A DNA stretch of 64,000 nt from Galbibacter mesophilus. GTDB lineage: Bacteria > Bacteroidota > Bacteroidia > Flavobacteriales > Flavobacteriaceae. Under the pieces are notes generated by a model, which did no database searches, was not told where the DNA came from, and worked only from the letters and a program-made list of their open reading frames with translations. The position numbers and the translations under genes were made by a program. Position 1 is the stretch's first letter; every line of letters starts with the position of its first letter. The stretch spans positions 372,001-436,000 of the forward strand of contig NZ_JAMQVC010000002.1 in NCBI RefSeq assembly GCF_023721415.1. The letters are read 5' to 3'. Shown here in pieces: positions 1-8,622 of the stretch.

Positions 1-1203
1 TTTTAATCCGTTGTAAGCCAGCATCGGATTTATAGAGTATGCGCTGCAAAAAGCATTAAAGTTAAGTGAAAAATTTTGTTGGAAGCCTTCACCGTAAGGA
101 ATTTGAAAATAATTATTTAGTTTTTTATAAAGCAGTTTGATAAAATCTACATTAGGTAACGTTTTTATAAACTGATTTTTAAGCTGAATCTCGTCACTGT
201 TATTTTTTAAAATTACGGCTACCGCTTTTTCTCCATTTCTACCAGCTCTACCGGCTTCTTGGTAGTAACTTTCTAACGATTCAGGGAAATTAATATGGGC
301 AATTACAGAAACATTCGGTTTGTCTATACCCATACCAAAAGCGTTGGTGGCCACCATAACCGTTGTTTGGTCGGTTAGCCAAGCATCCAATCGCTTATTT
401 TTTTCTTCATTGGTAAGGCCTCCATGAAAAAAGGTGGCACTAATTCCTACTTTGTTCAAAACCTCACTGGTTTCCACGGTCGCTCTTCGGCTTCTCACGT
501 ACACAATGGCAGCGCCGTTATTTTCTTTCAGTATTTGTTCTAGTTTAAACAGTTTGTCCTCTGTATGAAAAACTTGATACGAAAGATTTTCCCTTCGAAA
601 GGATTTTTTTACTGTAACAGGTTCGTGAAGATGAAGGTTTTCTATAATATCGCCGGCAACCGTTTTGGTGGCAGAAGCGGTAAGTGCCATCATAGGAGTC
701 TCTGGAAAAAATTCTTTTAAAACACTGCAATTTCTATAGGCTGGCCTAAAATCGTTTCCCCATTGAGAAATACAATGAGCCTCGTCGATGGCGATGAGGT
801 TTACGTTCATGCTCTTCATTCGTTCTTGTACCAATTCCTGTTGAAGTCTTTCTGGAGAAAGATATAGGAATTTGTAATTACCGTAAATACAATTGTCCAA
901 CAAGGAGTCAACCTCTTCGAATTTTAGTCCGCTTGTAAGCGCAATTGCCTTTATCCCTTTGCTCTTTAAAGAATTTACTTGGTCTTTTATAAGTGCAATC
1001 AATGGAGAAACAACAATGCAAATACCTTCTTTCATCAAGGCAGGAACTTGGTAGCAAATTGATTTTCCACCACCGGTAGGCAGTAAAACTAACGAGTCTT
1101 TACCATCTACGGCAAGTTGGATTATTTCTTCCTGCGGTTCTTTAAATGAAGTAAAACCCCAATATTTTTGTAAAACTTCCTGAGGTTTTAGCATGGCATT
1201 CAT
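1..1203 (-). CDS. recQ: ATP-dependent DNA helicase RecQ (C-terminus outside window)
   Basis: This is a 3'-to-5' DNA helicase of superfamily 2 acting in recombination and replication-fork repair. The frame is open from the ATG at 1203 to the window edge (401 codons), so the C-terminal part is missing. Visible motifs are the Walker A region TGGGKS near residue 45, the Walker B/DEAH box in IDEAHCISQW near residue 138, and the helicase C-terminal motif EAGRAGRNG. The start MNAMLKPQEVL is preceded in frame by a stop at 1213-1215; a second in-frame ATG nine bases further in (MLKPQ) is an alternative. The QxxGR-type aromatic-rich loop (CISQWGNDFRP) is typical of RecQ rather than of other DEAH helicases. 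Whether zinc-binding and HRDC domains follow cannot be seen here. Confidence 0.95.
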   Translation of the reverse strand, partial: MNAMLKPQEVLQKYWGFTSFKEPQEEIIQLAVDGKDSLVLLPTGGGKSICYQVPALMKEGICIVVSPLIALIKDQVNSLKSKGIKAIALTSGLKFEEVDSLLDNCIYGNYKFLYLSPERLQQELVQERMKSMNVNLIAIDEAHCISQWGNDFRPAYRNCSVLKEFFPETPMMALTASATKTVAGDIIENLHLHEPVTVKKSFRRENLSYQVFHTEDKLFKLEQILKENNGAAIVYVRSRRATVETSEVLNKVGISATFFHGGLTNEEKNKRLDAWLTDQTTVMVATNAFGMGIDKPNVSVIAHINFPESLESYYQEAGRAGRNGEKAVAVILKNNSDEIQLKNQFIKTLPNVDFIKLLYKKLNNYFQIPYGEGFQQNFSLNFNAFCSAYSINPMLAYNGLK

Positions 1204-1232
1204 CGTGACAGATTTACGGTATTAATTCCGAA

Positions 1233-1775
1233 TTAAATTAAGGATAAATTTTTAAGTATAAAATCAGCTCTTTCCTCTACAGTTCCGGTAGGAACATCCT
1301 TTAAACCGTAGTCATATTTTTCATACGTTTCTTTCAAGTATTGGTGAATTTTTTTTGCCTGCTCAAAATTCTCGTAGCGTTCACTGTCAGACCTGTATAT
1401 TTCTTCCCATGGAGGAAGTAAAAAAACCAGATCATACCGGTAATTTTCACAAGCTTCATTGAAATAATTAGGATACTCATCCCCAGCATAGTCCATATAA
1501 GCAAGAACATCTGGAACACCGCGATCAAAAAAAACAGTCCCATGGAGCTTCTCAGCATCCTTGTGTTGTTGAATACGGCCTTCCAATAATTTTTTACTGA
1601 AGAGTAGGGAATCGGTTAGAAAAAGTTGCTCAATGCCCTTTTCCCTTGCTTCCTGGGTAACTTGTCTTGAAATTTCCAATATGCACTGGTGTCCATTTTG
1701 CTTTAAAAAGTCTATAACAGTAGTTTTTCCCGTTCCAGGACCACCAGTAATTACTATTTTTTTATTTCTGTTCAT
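1233..1775 (-). CDS. P-loop NTPase of the AAA_28 type
   Basis: This small (180 aa) nucleotide-binding protein has a Walker A motif GGPGTGKTT at residues about 10-18, an FFDRGVPD segment that resembles the Walker B region of nucleotide kinases, and a C-terminal EERADFIL helix. The family is usually annotated as AAA-family ATPase or predicted kinase; substrate and role are unknown. The reading frame extends upstream to 1910, but the 45 extra residues lie before a TACTTTTG -7 element at 1794-1801 (minus), so I chose the ATG at 1775, which directly precedes the Walker A strand. It lies just upstream of recQ on the same strand and could be co-transcribed with it. Confidence 0.8.
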   Translation of the reverse strand: MNRNKKIVITGGPGTGKTTVIDFLKQNGHQCILEISRQVTQEAREKGIEQLFLTDSLLFSKKLLEGRIQQHKDAEKLHGTVFFDRGVPDVLAYMDYAGDEYPNYFNEACENYRYDLVFLLPPWEEIYRSDSERYENFEQAKKIHQYLKETYEKYDYGLKDVPTGTVEERADFILKNLSLI

Positions 1776-1793
1776 GAGATTACATCCAAACTG

Positions 1794-1801
1794 CAAAAGT
1801 A
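1794..1801 (-). promoter_or_regulatory. -7 element for the AAA_28 NTPase gene
   Basis: TACTTTTG on the minus strand fits the Bacteroidota -7 consensus TAnnTTTG and lies 18 bases before the chosen ATG at 1775. No clear -33 TTG is seen at the normal spacing, so this is a partial match. It helps decide the start codon. Confidence 0.4.
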
Positions 1802-1972
1802 ACCAAATGATAACCGAATTAAAAATGAATGAATGCGAAGAAATTAATACTTCGGAATATTCTGGATTGGGCATGAAAGATTTTAAAAGTAGTCTCAAGT
1901 CGGCAATCACAATATTTCTTTAATATTCATGTATTCGTATAGAAGGAAACTGCTAAATTGATTCGTAAAACT

Positions 1973-1980
1973 TATCTTTG
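1973..1980 (+). promoter_or_regulatory. -7 element for the DUF493 gene
   Basis: TATCTTTG matches TAnnTTTG exactly, 19 bases before the ATG at 2000. It makes an upstream in-frame start at 1958 unlikely because that would precede the transcription start. No good -33 element is seen. Confidence 0.45.
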
Positions 1981-1999
1981 CACAAAACAAATTTGCTTT

Positions 2000-2290
2000 A
2001 TGAAGAGTAAAAAGGAAGTAGAAGAATTTTATATTAGATTAAAAGACGAATTAGATAGAACTACCCAATGGCCTTCCCTGTACCTTTACAAATTTATTGT
2101 TCCTACGGATGAGAAAAAGGTAAAACAAATAGAAACCATTTTTAACAATACAGGTGCTGTTATAACTACAAAAACTTCTTCCAACGGGAAATATACTAGT
2201 ATTTCTATAGAGGTTACCATGAACAGCGCCGATGCCGTAATTGATAAATATAAGGAAGTAAGTGTAGTAGAGGGTGTAATTTCTCTTTAA
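2000..2290 (+). CDS. DUF493 family protein
   Basis: A 96-residue protein of the DUF493 (YbeD-like) family, a small ferredoxin-like alpha/beta fold that resembles regulatory ACT-type domains. Family features seen are an N-terminal YIRLKDELDR helix, the strand WPSLYLYKFIVP, and the C-terminal pattern TSISIEV..ADAVIDKYKEVSVVEGVISL. E. coli YbeD lies next to lipoate synthesis genes, but here the neighbours are unrelated, so function is open. The frame extends to 1958, but the ATG at 2000 is preferred because of the -7 element at 1973-1980 and because the family begins near MKSKKEVEEFY. Confidence 0.85.
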   Translation: MKSKKEVEEFYIRLKDELDRTTQWPSLYLYKFIVPTDEKKVKQIETIFNNTGAVITTKTSSNGKYTSISIEVTMNSADAVIDKYKEVSVVEGVISL

Positions 2291-2295
2291 ATTCC

Positions 2296-2324
2296 TTTGA
2301 TACAGCGTAAAATTTGTTATTTTG
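2296..2324 (+). promoter_or_regulatory. Probable promoter of the DUF4290 gene
   Basis: TTTG at 2296-2299 is followed after 18 bases by TATTTTG at 2318-2324, close to the Bacteroidota -33/-7 arrangement. It lies about 55 bases before the TTG start at 2380. Confidence 0.4.
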
Positions 2325-2379
2325 CAAACATTAATACGTCTTGGACGTAAATATAACTTCATTTTAATAATATCATATT

Positions 2380-3027
2380 TTGATAGATACTTTAGAATAC
2401 AACAGCGAGCGACCTAAGCTCATTATACCTGAATACGGGCGACATATACAAAAAATGGTAGATTATGCCATTTCTATTGAAGATAAGGAGGAACGAAATA
2501 AAGTTGCTCAATCCATAATCGGGGTTATGGGGAACTTAAATCCACATTTACGGGATGTGCCTGATTTTCAGCATAAATTATGGGATCAATTATTTATAAT
2601 TTCCGATTTTAAATTGGACGTGGATTCTCCGTACCCAAAGCCCACAAAAGAATTGTTGGCTGAAAGACCAGAGCGTTTGGAGTACCCGCAAAACCATCCA
2701 AAATACCGGTTTTACGGTAACAACATCAAAAGAATGATCGATGTTTGTGTAAGTTGGGATGAAGGCGATTTAAAGGACGCTTTGAAGTTTACCATCGCCA
2801 ATCACATGAAGAAAAGCTATTTAAACTGGAATAAAGACACAGTGGAGGATGAAGTGATTTTTAATCATTTGTTTGAACTGAGCGATGGACAAATTAATTT
2901 AGCTAGGTTTGACGAAGATCTTGCGGAAAGCAAAAACCTTGTTCGAAGCAAATCTACCAGTAAAAATTCAAGAAATTCTGGCTCCAGAAAACACCACACC
3001 AAAGGAAGAAGCAAAAAACGATATTAA
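2380..3027 (+). CDS. DUF4290 domain-containing protein (TTG start)
   Basis: A 215-residue protein of the Bacteroidota-specific DUF4290 family, recognised by EYNSERPKLIIPEYGRHIQKMVDYA and by YRFYGNNIKRMIDVC in the middle. The last 35 residues are basic and low-complexity (SKSTSKNSRNSGSRKHH), which suggests nucleic-acid contact, but function is unknown. No ATG is available: the frame closes upstream at TAA 2368-2370, and the only plausible initiator before the conserved start is TTG at 2380 (ATT at 2377 is possible but rarer). It lies 18 bases upstream of murA and is probably co-transcribed with it. Confidence 0.85.
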   Translation: MIDTLEYNSERPKLIIPEYGRHIQKMVDYAISIEDKEERNKVAQSIIGVMGNLNPHLRDVPDFQHKLWDQLFIISDFKLDVDSPYPKPTKELLAERPERLEYPQNHPKYRFYGNNIKRMIDVCVSWDEGDLKDALKFTIANHMKKSYLNWNKDTVEDEVIFNHLFELSDGQINLARFDEDLAESKNLVRSKSTSKNSRNSGSRKHHTKGRSKKRY

Positions 3028-3045
3028 AAAGCCTACTTATCTTAC

Positions 3046-4356
3046 ATGGGAACATTTAAAATTGAAGGAGGACACCAATTAAAAGGAGAAATTACTCCTC
3101 AAGGTGCAAAAAATGAAGCCTTACAAATTCTTTGTGCTGTTTTATTAACAGATGAAAAGGTAACCATAAATAACATTCCAAATATTATTGATGTAAACAA
3201 GTTGATTGACTTGCTCGAAAATTTGGGGGTGAAAATCCAAAAACTCGGGAATGCATCCTATTCATTTGTTTCAGATGATCTTAATTTAGAGTACCTTCAA
3301 TCCGATCAGTTTAAAAAAGACGGTCGCGGTTTACGAGGTTCCATCATGATTGTTGGTCCGCTCTTGGCTCGCTTCGGAAAAGGCTATATCCCTAAACCAG
3401 GCGGTGATAAAATAGGAAGACGAAGGTTAGATACCCATTTTGAAGGGTTTATAAAACTGGGAGCAAAATTCAGGTATAACCGTGAAGAATACTTTTACGG
3501 AGTGGAAGCAAAGAAACTCAAAGGAACATACATGTTGCTTGATGAGGCTTCCGTTACTGGAACGGCAAATATTGTTATGGCTGCTGTTTTAGCGGAAGGA
3601 ACTACCACTATTTATAATGCGGCTTGCGAACCCTATTTACAACAACTTTGCTCTATGCTGAATAGAATGGGAGCAAAAATAAGTGGTATCGGTTCTAATT
3701 TGTTAACAATTGAAGGAGTTAAAAAGCTTGGCGGTACCGAACATACCATTCTTCCCGATATGATTGAGATTGGAAGCTGGATTGGTATGGCAGCTATGAC
3801 ACGTAGCGAATTAACTATAAAAAATGCAGGCTGGGATTATCTCGGTCAGATTCCAAATGTTTTTAGAAAACTTGGAATCACGATAGAACAGAAAGGAAAC
3901 GATATTTACATTCCTGAGCACAAAGATGGTTATGAGGTGCAGAACTTTATTGACGGTTCGGTATTAACTATTTCCGACGCTCCTTGGCCCGGATTCACTC
4001 CCGATTTACTAAGCATCATCTTAACAGTGGCTACACAAGCACGTGGGAGCGTTTTGATTCATCAGAAAATGTTTGAAAGTCGACTTTTCTTCGTTGATAA
4101 GTTGATAGATATGGGTGCAAAAATTATTCTTTGCGATCCGCATCGTGCTACCGTAATTGGTCACGACTTTAAATCTACCCTTAAAGCAACCACCATGACA
4201 TCTCCGGATATTAGAGCAGGGATTTCGTTACTGATTGCGGCACTTTCAGCCAAAGGGGAGTCTACTATTCATAACATTGAACAGATCGATAGAGGTTATC
4301 AAGATATAGATACCCGCTTAAAAGCAATCGGGGCTAAAATTGTTCGCGTTGATTAA
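3046..4356 (+). CDS. murA: UDP-N-acetylglucosamine 1-carboxyvinyltransferase MurA (Cys-to-Asp active site)
   Basis: MurA transfers enolpyruvate from PEP to UDP-GlcNAc, the first committed step of peptidoglycan synthesis in the cytoplasm. The 436 residues match family length. The N-terminal GAKNEAL motif carries the catalytic lysine (Lys22). GRGLRGSIMIVGPLLARFG leads into the active-site loop, which here reads PGGDKIGRRRLD: Asp121 (codon 3406-3408) stands where E. coli has Cys115. It is known that an Asp at this position keeps activity but prevents covalent trapping by fosfomycin. The gene follows the DUF4290 gene closely, an arrangement I take to be an operon. Confidence 0.96.
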   Translation: MGTFKIEGGHQLKGEITPQGAKNEALQILCAVLLTDEKVTINNIPNIIDVNKLIDLLENLGVKIQKLGNASYSFVSDDLNLEYLQSDQFKKDGRGLRGSIMIVGPLLARFGKGYIPKPGGDKIGRRRLDTHFEGFIKLGAKFRYNREEYFYGVEAKKLKGTYMLLDEASVTGTANIVMAAVLAEGTTTIYNAACEPYLQQLCSMLNRMGAKISGIGSNLLTIEGVKKLGGTEHTILPDMIEIGSWIGMAAMTRSELTIKNAGWDYLGQIPNVFRKLGITIEQKGNDIYIPEHKDGYEVQNFIDGSVLTISDAPWPGFTPDLLSIILTVATQARGSVLIHQKMFESRLFFVDKLIDMGAKIILCDPHRATVIGHDFKSTLKATTMTSPDIRAGISLLIAALSAKGESTIHNIEQIDRGYQDIDTRLKAIGAKIVRVD

Positions 4357-4444
4357 CTCACAAAATAAAATTTAAGAAAGCTGTCTAGCATTATGCATTA
4401 GCGCTTCGTTGAAGGTGTTAAAGGCAGCAAAAGATATTATAAAA

Positions 4445-4876
4445 CTACACGAAAAGTTCCTCATCGAGGGACTTTTTTCGTTTCATGATGGAGTCCATAA
4501 AATAATCGGCTTCATTTAAGGGTTCATAGAAAAATTGAGCTTCCGTTATTTTATCATTTTCCACTTTATAAAGACATAATTCTTCCATTTGGACCCTGCC
4601 GATATCAGCAAAGGTAGTATCACTGGTCATTTTTACCACGAAATAATGATCGGCCACCAAAGGTTCAGAAATAGAAAAACTGTGGACTTTTATAATATTT
4701 CCTTGGTTTATCAGAAATTCCTCAATAATTCGAGCCTTTCCTTCCGTAGTAATATCAAAAGAAGTTCTTTTCTCTTTACTGATTGCAAAATCGTCATAAA
4801 GTTCCTGATAGGCCTCTAAATGTTTTCCGTTTCGGCAAAGAGAAACCAATTGATGGGCTATTTTTTTTGTATTCAT
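4445..4876 (-). CDS. SnoaL-like / NTF2-fold protein
   Basis: A 143-residue protein resembling the SnoaL-like branch of the NTF2 fold: an N-terminal helical part (HQLVSLCRNGKHLEAYQELYDD), a KARIIEEF helix, then beta strands HYFVVKMTSD, MEELCLYKVENDKITEAQFFY. That strand order and the closing EAQFFYEP are typical. Such proteins bind small hydrophobic ligands or are enzymes of unknown substrate. The frame could begin at 4894, but a -7 element overlaps that codon, so ATG 4876 is the better start. It is convergent with murA and stands alone. Confidence 0.75.
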   Translation of the reverse strand: MNTKKIAHQLVSLCRNGKHLEAYQELYDDFAISKEKRTSFDITTEGKARIIEEFLINQGNIIKVHSFSISEPLVADHYFVVKMTSDTTFADIGRVQMEELCLYKVENDKITEAQFFYEPLNEADYFMDSIMKRKKSLDEELFV

Positions 4877-4891
4877 TGCTTTTAGTTTTTG

Positions 4892-4899
4892 CAAAACTA
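4892..4899 (-). promoter_or_regulatory. -7 element for the SnoaL-like gene
   Basis: TAGTTTTG on the minus strand matches TAnnTTTG and overlaps the upstream candidate start codon at 4894, so translation must begin at 4876. Confidence 0.45.
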
Positions 4900-5045
4900 C
4901 AATTGGTTTTAAATTAATAAGTTAGCTTTAGGTTAACACAGTTTTATATGTTTGAAAACTAGAAAATAATGACTTATGTAATTGAAGAAGTAAATTTCTC
5001 CCTAAAAATATGTAATTTTACAAACCATATATTTCCTTTAGTAAT

Positions 5046-5585
5046 ATGAGTCAAAAAGTCTTGCTTTCCGAGAAAGAAATCAACATTATACTTCACCGTT
5101 TGGCTTGTCAACTCATTGAGAATCATTTAGATTTTAAAAATACAGTTCTTATCGGTATTCAGCCGAGAGGTGTTTTTTTAGCAGAGCGTTTAAAAAAATT
5201 GCTTTTAGAAGAATATGCTATTCCTGATGTAAAACTCGGGTATTTGGATATTACTTTCTATCGTGATGATTTTAGGAGAGGAGACAAACCGCTGGAAGCC
5301 AATAAAACAAAGATTGATTTTTTGGTTGAAGATAAAAAAGTAGTTTTTGTAGATGATGTTTTATATACAGGAAGAAGCATACGCGCTGCGTTAACTGCAA
5401 TACAGTCTTTTGGAAGGCCGTTTGAAATTGAACTACTAACTTTAATTGATAGACGTTTTAGCAGGCACCTGCCTATTCAGCCCGATTACCGCGGAAGACA
5501 AGTAGATGCCATCAATCAAGAAAAAGTGAAGGTGATGTGGAAAGAGCAAGAAGGGGAAGATAAAGTATATTTGATAAATAAATAG
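5046..5585 (+). CDS. pyrR: Bifunctional PyrR: pyr regulator / uracil phosphoribosyltransferase
   Basis: PyrR senses UMP, regulates pyrimidine genes through mRNA in Gram-positives, and has uracil phosphoribosyltransferase activity. The 179 residues match the family. The PRPP-binding loop VVFVDDVLYTGRSIRAAL lies near residues 99-116, and the family motifs LIGIQPRGVFLA and YLDITFYRDDF are present. It begins the pyrR-pyrB-small gene-rnz run with only 7 bases before pyrB. I saw no clear attenuator hairpin in the 150 bases before it, so RNA-level regulation is not shown here. Confidence 0.95.
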   Translation: MSQKVLLSEKEINIILHRLACQLIENHLDFKNTVLIGIQPRGVFLAERLKKLLLEEYAIPDVKLGYLDITFYRDDFRRGDKPLEANKTKIDFLVEDKKVVFVDDVLYTGRSIRAALTAIQSFGRPFEIELLTLIDRRFSRHLPIQPDYRGRQVDAINQEKVKVMWKEQEGEDKVYLINK

Positions 5586-5592
5586 CTGCACG

Positions 5593-6522
5593 ATGAGCGA
5601 ATTAAGTGTAAACCACTTATTGGGAATTAAATATTTAAATGAAGCTGATATACAGTTGATATTTGAAACTGCAGATCACTTTAAAGAAGTAATCAATCGT
5701 CCGATTAAAAAAGTACCTTCCCTTCGGGATATAACCATAGCCAATTTGTTTTTTGAAAATAGTACGCGAACAAAGCTTTCTTTTGAATTGGCAGAGAAAA
5801 GACTTTCCGCGGATGTTATAAACTTTTCGGCAGCGCAATCATCCGTAAAAAAAGGGGAAACCCTTATTGATACTGTAAACAACATCCTTTCCATGAAAGT
5901 GGATATGGTTGTTATGAGACATCCAAATCCGGGCGCAGGCGTATTTCTTTCAAAAAATGTAAAAGCAAGTATTGTAAACGCAGGGGATGGGGCCCATGAA
6001 CACCCAACACAGGCGTTGTTGGATTCGTATTCAATTCGAGAGAAATTAGGAGATGTTGCGGGTAAAAATGTTGTAATTGTAGGTGATATTTTACACTCTC
6101 GGGTAGCATTATCCAATATTTTCGCTTTAAAACTACAAGGCGCTAATGTAAAAGTGTGTGGACCAAAAACATTACTTCCAAAATTTATTACCTCGCTAGG
6201 GGTAGAAGTAGAAACCAACTTAAGAAAGGCGTTGGAATGGTGCGACGTGGCAAATATGCTTCGTGTACAAAACGAACGTATGAATATTAGCTATTTTCCA
6301 TCAACGCGGGAATATACTCAACAGTTTGGTGTAAACAAGGCACTTTTGGATTCATTGGATAAAGAAATTGTAATTATGCACCCCGGACCGATAAACAGGG
6401 GAGTAGAGATAACCAGCGATGTAGCAGATTCTAAACAGGCTATTATCCTGAATCAGGTAGAAAATGGTGTGGCTATTAGAATGGCAGTAATTTATTTATT
6501 AGCTTCAAAAATAAAACAGTAG
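5593..6522 (+). CDS. pyrB: Aspartate carbamoyltransferase catalytic subunit PyrB
   Basis: PyrB condenses carbamoyl phosphate and aspartate in UMP synthesis. At 309 residues it has the usual length of a catalytic chain. The carbamoyl-phosphate motif FFENSTRTKLSFE is near residue 53, the HPTQALLD motif is in the middle, and MHPGPINRGVE lies in the C-terminal domain. It sits 7 bases after pyrR and 4 bases before the next small gene. No pyrI regulatory subunit gene is present in the window, so regulation is likely through PyrR. Confidence 0.96.
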   Translation: MSELSVNHLLGIKYLNEADIQLIFETADHFKEVINRPIKKVPSLRDITIANLFFENSTRTKLSFELAEKRLSADVINFSAAQSSVKKGETLIDTVNNILSMKVDMVVMRHPNPGAGVFLSKNVKASIVNAGDGAHEHPTQALLDSYSIREKLGDVAGKNVVIVGDILHSRVALSNIFALKLQGANVKVCGPKTLLPKFITSLGVEVETNLRKALEWCDVANMLRVQNERMNISYFPSTREYTQQFGVNKALLDSLDKEIVIMHPGPINRGVEITSDVADSKQAIILNQVENGVAIRMAVIYLLASKIKQ

Positions 6523-6526
6523 GATT

Positions 6527-6859
6527 ATGATAATTGATAGACAAGAGAATACCACCGTAATAACACAAGAAAACGTTTCTTTGGGTAAATTCATAGAGAA
6601 GCTTAAAGAATCGTATTCAAAGGTAGCCAAAGACAATCTAGTATTAAATCTCTTATCATTAAGCAATTTGTCTGCCAATGATTTAATGGAGTTTCTAGAG
6701 CTTTCCAGAGACCACCGAAGTAATAAGAAATCTTTTGTTATTGTAGCAGACAATATAAATTTTAATGAAGTTCACGACGATTTGGTGGTTGCGCCTACTT
6801 TAAAAGAAGCCTACGATATTATTGAAATGGAAGACATAGAACGGGATTTAGACTTCTAG
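6527..6859 (+). CDS. Conserved small protein encoded before rnz
   Basis: A 110-residue acidic protein with no catalytic motif that I can name. Its beta-alpha pattern (NLVLNLLSLSNLS, SFVIVADNINFNEV, VAPTLKEAYDIIEMEDIERDLDF) resembles a STAS-like or response-receiver-like fold. Homologues in this position in Flavobacteriia carry a misleading ribonuclease Z label because of their neighbour; no metal ligands for such activity are visible. It lies 4 bases after pyrB and 9 bases before rnz and is clearly in the operon. Confidence 0.75.
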   Translation: MIIDRQENTTVITQENVSLGKFIEKLKESYSKVAKDNLVLNLLSLSNLSANDLMEFLELSRDHRSNKKSFVIVADNINFNEVHDDLVVAPTLKEAYDIIEMEDIERDLDF

Positions 6860-6868
6860 GTTCGTTGT

Positions 6869-7786
6869 ATGGCAAATCTCAATAAACTACATATTTTAGG
6901 TTGTTACAGTGCTACACCTAGGGCTTTTACCAATCCAACGGCTCAAGCGCTGGAAATAAAAAACCATATTTTTTTAATAGATTGTGGGGAAGGAACACAG
7001 GTACAATTACGAAGACAGAAAATTAAATTTGTTCGCGTAAAACATATCTTTATTTCGCATTTACACGGGGATCATTTTTTTGGACTTCCGGGTTTGTTAT
7101 CTACATTTCGATTACTAGGCAGGGAAGCTCCCATTCATGTTTACGGTCCAAAAGGAATAAAAAAAGCGGTTACTACTATGCTAAAAGTCGGACATGCTTG
7201 GACAAATTTCCCTCTTTATTTTCACGAACTTGAATCGAATACTTCCGAATTAATTTTTGAAGATGAAACTGTAGAGGTTTACACAATACCGCTAAAACAC
7301 CGTGTTTATACCAATGGTTTTCTGTTTAAAGAAAAAGAAGGCGATCGCAAATTGGATGTGAACGCCGCAAACGAATATGGTATCGATACCGCTTATTTTA
7401 GGAATATAAAAAAAGGAAAAGATATTGTGTTGGAAAATGGGGAAGTGATTCCGAATGAAAAATTAACTTTAGATCCACCGCCACCAAAAAGCTATGCCTT
7501 TTGTAGTGACACATCCTATTCTGAAGAAATTATTCCAATTATAAAAGATGCTACTTTATTATATCATGAGTCCACTTTTTTAAGTGAACACGAGAAACTG
7601 GCCTTACAAACGGGGCATTCAACAGCAAAACAAGCAGCAATGATAGCTGGTAAAGCCAATGTTAAGAAGCTTATATTAGGGCATTATTCCACGCGATACA
7701 AAAATCTTGATGTTTTTCAGGAAGAGGCACATCAATTTTTTCCTAATGTAGAATTGGCAGAAGACGGAAAAGAATTTCTTTTTTAG
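6869..7786 (+). CDS. rnz: Ribonuclease Z
   Basis: This metallo-beta-lactamase-fold endonuclease trims the 3' trailer of tRNA precursors. Its 305 residues match the short (RNase ZS) form. The zinc motif ISHLHGDHFFGLPG is near residue 62, preceded by FLIDCGEGTQVQLRR; further ligands are in FCSDTSYSEEII, YHESTF, GHST and LGHYSTRY. It is the last gene of the pyrR-pyrB run, with 9 bases to the small gene in front. Confidence 0.96.
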   Translation: MANLNKLHILGCYSATPRAFTNPTAQALEIKNHIFLIDCGEGTQVQLRRQKIKFVRVKHIFISHLHGDHFFGLPGLLSTFRLLGREAPIHVYGPKGIKKAVTTMLKVGHAWTNFPLYFHELESNTSELIFEDETVEVYTIPLKHRVYTNGFLFKEKEGDRKLDVNAANEYGIDTAYFRNIKKGKDIVLENGEVIPNEKLTLDPPPPKSYAFCSDTSYSEEIIPIIKDATLLYHESTFLSEHEKLALQTGHSTAKQAAMIAGKANVKKLILGHYSTRYKNLDVFQEEAHQFFPNVELAEDGKEFLF

Positions 7787-7873
7787 ATTGAAAGTTTGCT
7801 TGAAAAATAAATACCTTTAAAGAAGGAATTAAATAACTTCATTAAGAATTAATTACACAAAATTAGAAAAGTA

Positions 7874-8527
7874 ATGGCAAATGAAAAGGATTTAAGTGAC
7901 TACCGAAAGGTTTATGAAAAACGGGCGCTTTTAGAGAGTGAAATACCCGACAACCCATTACAGCTTTTTCAAACTTGGTTTTATGAAGTTGATAAAAGTG
8001 ATGGGGTAGATGAGGCTAATGCTATGACGGTAACCACAATTGGTTTGGATGGTTTTCCAAAAAACCGTGTGGTACTACTTAAAAAATTTAATGAAGAAGG
8101 TTTTATCTTTTATACCAATTACGAAAGTGAAAAGGGGAAAGCTATTGAAGCAAACCCAAACATGTGTGCTTCTTTTTTTTGGCCCAATCTGGAACGTCAA
8201 GTAATCATAAAAGGAAAGGCCGAAAAAGTAGCCGAAAATTTATCCGATGGTTACTTTGAATCACGTCCAAGAGGAAGCCAGCTTGGAGCATTAGTTTCAG
8301 AGCAAAGTAGGGTAGTGGACTCAAGGGAAACTTTGGAAGATAAGCTTAAGGAAGCAGAGGAATTTTATAAAGACAAAGAAATCCCAAGACCCAATTTTTG
8401 GGGTGGATATATTATAAAACCAGTTTCCATAGAGTTTTGGCAAGGAAGACCCAACCGATTACACGACCGTATTCGTTATATCCTTCAAGAAGACTATAAT
8501 TGGAAGATTGAAAGGTTAAATCCTTAA
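7874..8527 (+). CDS. pdxH: Pyridoxamine 5'-phosphate oxidase PdxH
   Basis: PdxH is an FMN enzyme that oxidises PNP or PMP to pyridoxal phosphate. The 217 residues match the family. Visible are the N-terminal DNPLQLFQTWFYE segment, the FMN-binding stretch PKNRVVLLKKFNEEGFIFYTN, the SRPRGSQLGALVSEQS motif, and the C-terminal signature EFWQGRPNRLHDRIRY. It lies 87 bases downstream of rnz and may have its own promoter. Confidence 0.96.
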   Translation: MANEKDLSDYRKVYEKRALLESEIPDNPLQLFQTWFYEVDKSDGVDEANAMTVTTIGLDGFPKNRVVLLKKFNEEGFIFYTNYESEKGKAIEANPNMCASFFWPNLERQVIIKGKAEKVAENLSDGYFESRPRGSQLGALVSEQSRVVDSRETLEDKLKEAEEFYKDKEIPRPNFWGGYIIKPVSIEFWQGRPNRLHDRIRYILQEDYNWKIERLNP

Positions 8528-8622
8528 TTTTTAGTGCCTTTTATCGATTAATAAGACTTATTTCGGTTAGAATAAATTAAGAATTGTATATTACCAATGC
8601 CAAATCTTAATTTACAAAACCT

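Noticed and set aside
1776-1910. 45-residue N-terminal extension of the P-loop NTPase
   Set aside because: It lies upstream of the -7 element and before the Walker A strand where the family begins.
5676-6218. 180-residue minus-strand frame
   Set aside because: It lies fully antisense to pyrB, a conserved gene.
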